Part shown: piece after piece, positions 63,836 to 64,000 of the stretch
Position numbering within the stretch: position 1 is the stretch's first letter
Layout of the letters: every line of letters begins with the position of its first letter
Origin: Butyrivibrio sp. MC2013
GTDB lineage: Bacteria; Bacillota; Clostridia; Lachnospirales; Lachnospiraceae
Length of the DNA stretch: 64,000 bases
Direction of reading: 5' to 3'
NCBI RefSeq assembly: GCF_000424585.1
Contig: NZ_AUKE01000006.1
Coordinates: forward strand, 177,784-241,783
Position numbers and translations under genes: made by a program
Notes under the pieces: model-generated
The model's input: the letters and a program-made list of their open reading frames with translations, nothing else
Told to the model about the DNA's origin: nothing
The model's database searches: none

Positions 63836-64000
63836 ATGGGAATAATAAAACAACTTGATAAACGAACAGGAATAACCTATGTCTACGAATCCAAGGCATA
63901 CTGGGACAAAGAAAAACAGCAGAGCCGGGCCAAGCGTACTCTTATCGGAAAGATAGATCCTGAGACGGGTGAGATGATTCCGACAGATGGGAGACACAGA
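63836..64000 (+). CDS. IS1634-like transposase, 5' end (runs off window)
   Basis: The first 55 codons of a transposase. MGIIKQLDKRTGITYVYES, shortened to IIKQLDKRTGITYVYES, and AKRTLIGKIDPETGE resemble the N-terminus of IS1634-family transposases of Lachnospiraceae. AAAGGAG precedes the ATG. The DDE catalytic residues are outside the window, so family and intactness are uncertain. The element end was not located. Confidence 0.65.
   Translation, partial: MGIIKQLDKRTGITYVYESKAYWDKEKQQSRAKRTLIGKIDPETGEMIPTDGRHR

Overview
This window looks like chromosome of an anaerobic gut or rumen Firmicute of the Lachnospiraceae, probably near Butyrivibrio/Pseudobutyrivibrio. That is an inference from content, not a database match. 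The grounds are moderate GC, strong GGAGG/GGGGG-type ribosome binding sites, a trimeric NADH/ferredoxin-type [FeFe] hydrogenase, sugar ABC importers without their own ATPase, a beta-glucosidase of the domain-swapped GH3 type known from Butyrivibrio, and a clostridial arginine-to-spermidine operon. No rRNA, tRNA or CRISPR array was seen.

Layout. (1) 1-6913, minus: surface-glycan modification genes (DegT-like aminotransferase, PglD-like acetyltransferase, GtrB-like polyprenyl-phosphate glycosyltransferase, Wzx-like flippase, GtrII-like glycosyltransferase, partial DUF2142 protein). (2) 7095-9825, minus: a small membrane-anchored protein, an SLC13/ArsB-like permease and an HMGL/DmpG-like aldolase. 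(3) 10102-27000, minus: a ten-gene glycan-use operon (GH2, 926-aa solute-binding protein, permease, NHL-Yip1 protein, DUF5696 protein, two permeases, second solute-binding protein, permease, GH43 lipoprotein), with a divergent ArsR-type regulator at 27306-28235. The 305-bp divergent gap holds four TACA-N7/8-TGTA sites. (4) 28321-32492, minus: hydCBA-type electron-bifurcating hydrogenase, with a near-consensus Rex operator in the upstream gap. (5) 32863-36714, plus: a large secreted subtilase with a very acidic leader and Ig-like repeats. (6) 36861-40724, minus: ATP-grasp enzyme, polytopic membrane protein, acyltransferase-3. (7) 40803-48326: AraC regulator divergent from a GH3 / solute-binding protein / two-permease beta-glucoside operon. 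(8) 48406-52845, minus: two more large polytopic membrane proteins and a TRIC channel. (9) 52984-60087, minus: arginine decarboxylase, spermidine synthase-like, carboxyspermidine dehydrogenase and decarboxylase, agmatine deiminase, N-carbamoylputrescine amidase. (10) 60331-63343, minus: SGNH-like protein plus MBOAT acyltransferase. (11) 63836-64000, plus: 5' end of an IS1634-like transposase.

How the genes work together. The glycan operon is best read as one machine: outside glycosidases and binding proteins feed oligosaccharides to membrane permeases whose ATPase (an MsmX-like protein) must be encoded elsewhere. It has two large uncharacterised partners, NHL-Yip1 and DUF5696, and is the best candidate here for an undescribed system. 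The polyamine operon encodes every step from arginine to putrescine plus parts of two different routes from putrescine to spermidine. Intergenic regions carry several hairpin repeats, some shared between distant sites, and two short tandem duplications.
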